Source: Calocera cornea HHB12733 (Eukaryota > Basidiomycota > Dacrymycetes > Dacrymycetales > Dacrymycetaceae). From it: 41,694 bases of DNA. Of this stretch, positions 40,401 to 41,694 are shown piece after piece (the first letter of the stretch is position 1; every line of letters begins with the position of its first letter). The DNA lies in NCBI GenBank assembly GCA_001632435.1, contig KV424127.1, positions 1 to 41,694 of the forward strand, given 5' to 3'. Both the position numbers and the translations under genes were made by a program. The notes beneath the pieces are model-generated. The model did not search any database and was not told the DNA's origin. It was given only the letters and a program-made list of their open reading frames with translations.

Positions 40401-41694
40401 TGTGAACGACAGTAGACTGTTGAGAAAGGAACAACAACACCATAAAGGATGTTACTCCGATGCCGGATCAGGACGAGATTCGTCGCTGGGTAGCGAGATT
40501 CCCCTTCCGATCCAAGTTGGATCTACGCAACGCGTTTGAGATGCTCCGAGTGGAGCCGGATGACGTCTGGAAGACGTCCTTCCAAAATCCTTTTGGGACT
40601 TACTTAAGTCTAGTTGGACAACAAGGGGATTGCAACCTCCCTGCGTCGTTCCAACGCATGATGATGGATATCATGCGTGAGCATTGGATGCTTAGGGTAG
40701 TTTGCTACCTTGACGACATATTCGTCGTCGGATCAACCTTGGAAGAGGCGATTGCCAACCTGAGATTGATCTTCGCAATACTGCGAGAGCAGAAGCTCTA
40801 CCTGTCCGAGGACAAGGTGGACATGCTATCTCCCACGATTGAGTGCCTAGGGCACAAGATCACGGATGATGGCATATATGCCGATGACGACAAGATGTCT
40901 GTCATACGCACGGCGGGATTCCCGCAAGACGCTAAAGCCATGCAGCGTTTTCTAGGTATGGTGACCTATCTGGCACCATACCTGCCGAACGTGGCTAGGT
41001 TCACTAGTCCGTTGTCTGCTTTGACGCATCTGCGTCGACCATACTTGGTCACTCCCTTGCACGAATCGTGCTTCAAGAAGATACTTGAATTGGCTACGCA
41101 CTACCCAGTGCTTAAACCAATTGATCCGTCCAACGGACAAACGGTATACGTCATTGTTGACGCTTCCACAAGTGGAGTCGGGTGCCTATATGGGCAAGGT
41201 ATGAGCTGGGACAAAGTCCACCCAGCTGGCTTCCACTCGAAGCGATTTACCAACGCCCAGATGGCGTATCCTACATACCAGCAGGAACTATTGGCCCTAT
41301 TGGAGGCTCTGCTCAAATGGGAAAGCCAATTGATCGGTATACCGATAACCGTTTGTACGGACCATGAACCATTAAGGTACCTTCAATCGAAGGCGACTCT
41401 TGCTGGTCCAAGAGTTACTCGAGCTATCGAGTACCTTCAGCGATTCAATATCGCTAAAATACAGCATGTACCGGGGGAACGCAACATAGTTGCAGACTGG
41501 ATGTCTCGGTCAGAAGGACCGAAAGGACCAGTATCCGCGGACGTGCGGATTGACAAGGAAATGGACACCTTGTCCGAAGCTCGGATAGCTGAACTACTGC
41601 CAGTAGTGTCGGTTCGTCAAATGACGACGAGGTACAGAGGGACTAAGGTCCCACCTCGGGAGCGTGTCGAGCCGCGAATTGCGGAGAGCGAGAG
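37427..41694 (+). pseudogene. Ty3/gypsy gag-pol (gag, protease, RT, RNase H), two internal TGA codons, 3' end beyond window
   Basis: One frame runs from the ATG at 37427 to the window edge. Gag capsid includes R-W-F-E-A-N-V-E-L and the F-x-x-L-x-Q-G-x-L-S-V-E-S-L segment. A CCHC zinc knuckle C-F-R-C-Q-G-T-G-H-W-A-N-D-C starts at residue 560. The aspartic protease has L-I-D-S-G-A (D726). RT has L-D-L-R-N-A-F-E, P-F-G-T-Y and the catalytic Y-L-D-D (40706-40717). RNase H has V-D-A-S-T-S-G-V-G and T-Y-Q-Q-E-L-L-A-L. Gag and pol share one frame, with no frameshift. TGA codons at 40403-40405 and 40421-40423 break RT near its start, both where the family has Arg. Integrase and the 3' LTR lie outside the window. 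With these stops this copy could not make full RT unless they are read through. Confidence 0.92.

Larger units (their letters stand above)
37107..41694 (+). repeat. Element-wide tiling of short perfect hairpins
   Basis: From the LTR start to the window end the element consists of consecutive, mostly non-overlapping perfect inverted repeats with 5-11 bp arms and 0-7 nt loops. Examples (arm/arm): 37480-37485/37490-37495; 37499-37504/37508-37513; 37554-37560/37564-37570; 37582-37595 (palindrome CCCAAACGTTTGGG); 37670-37675/37678-37683; 37718-37723/37727-37732; 37782-37787/37790-37795; 38346-38352/38355-38361; 38622-38628/38635-38641; 38643-38650/38653-38660; 39610-39620/39624-39634; 39738-39753 (palindrome). 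They occur in the LTR, leader, gag, protease and RT alike. Nearby host genes read in the same way show very few. This is not a tandem repeat: each hairpin has a different sequence. Confidence 0.85.

Noticed and set aside
40403..40423. Programmed stop readthrough or selenocysteine-like recoding in the gypsy RT
   Set aside because: Gag, protease and the start of RT are all upstream, so the stops are not at a gag/pol border; both fit simple C-to-T decay of Arg codons.
37107..41694. CRISPR array or tandem repeat as the explanation of the hairpins
   Set aside because: The stems all differ in sequence and there is no repeated unit; the DNA is eukaryotic and protein-coding.

Overview
The window is nuclear DNA of a filamentous basidiomycete, most likely an Agaricomycete. 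Genes carry many 47-70 nt GT-AG introns and microexons. The housekeeping proteins are fungal (UBA3, VPS33, CK2 beta), and several genes encode NB-ARC/TPR NLR-type STAND proteins of the kind expanded in mushroom-forming fungi. All gene models below were spliced by eye. Each keeps an open frame across every junction.

Layout. 1-999 (-): 5' end of a Copia LTR retrotransposon (gag, Met-tRNA-type primer site, 161 bp LTR). 1545-4866 (+): NLR A with ten near-identical TPRs. 5582-6003: C-terminal relic of a sister NLR. 7778-11661 (+): NLR B with fourteen TPRs. 12241-14289 (+): SGNH-like fold protein with disordered tails. 14680-15299 (-): small unknown protein. 16503-19473 (-): NLR E with diverged TPRs. 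20570-22412 (+): FAD monooxygenase. 23052-24675 (-): DUF1479 protein. 25547-29374 (+): NLR I. 29773-31227 (+): UBA3. 31328-33896 (-): VPS33. 34169-35338 (+): CK2 beta. 35630-37106 (-): NLR pseudogene M, cut at the start of its TPR array by a Ty3/gypsy element whose 5' LTR begins at 37107. The element's gag-protease-RT-RNase H frame runs off the window and is broken by two TGA codons.

The window is therefore an NLR cluster: four apparently intact genes, one dead gene and one fragment, set among conserved single-copy genes and damaged by retrotransposons. A and B share exon structure, almost identical NTPase modules and internally homogenised TPR arrays. Differences between repeat units fall largely on positions expected to line the TPR groove. 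This is the pattern expected of recognition or allorecognition receptors under concerted, diversifying evolution.

The most unusual signal is in the Ty3/gypsy element. From the LTR through gag, protease and RT, coding and non-coding alike, the sequence is an almost uninterrupted series of short perfect hairpins (5-11 bp arms, 0-7 nt loops, roughly one per 20-35 nt). The neighbouring host DNA does not show this. I know of no named feature that describes it.
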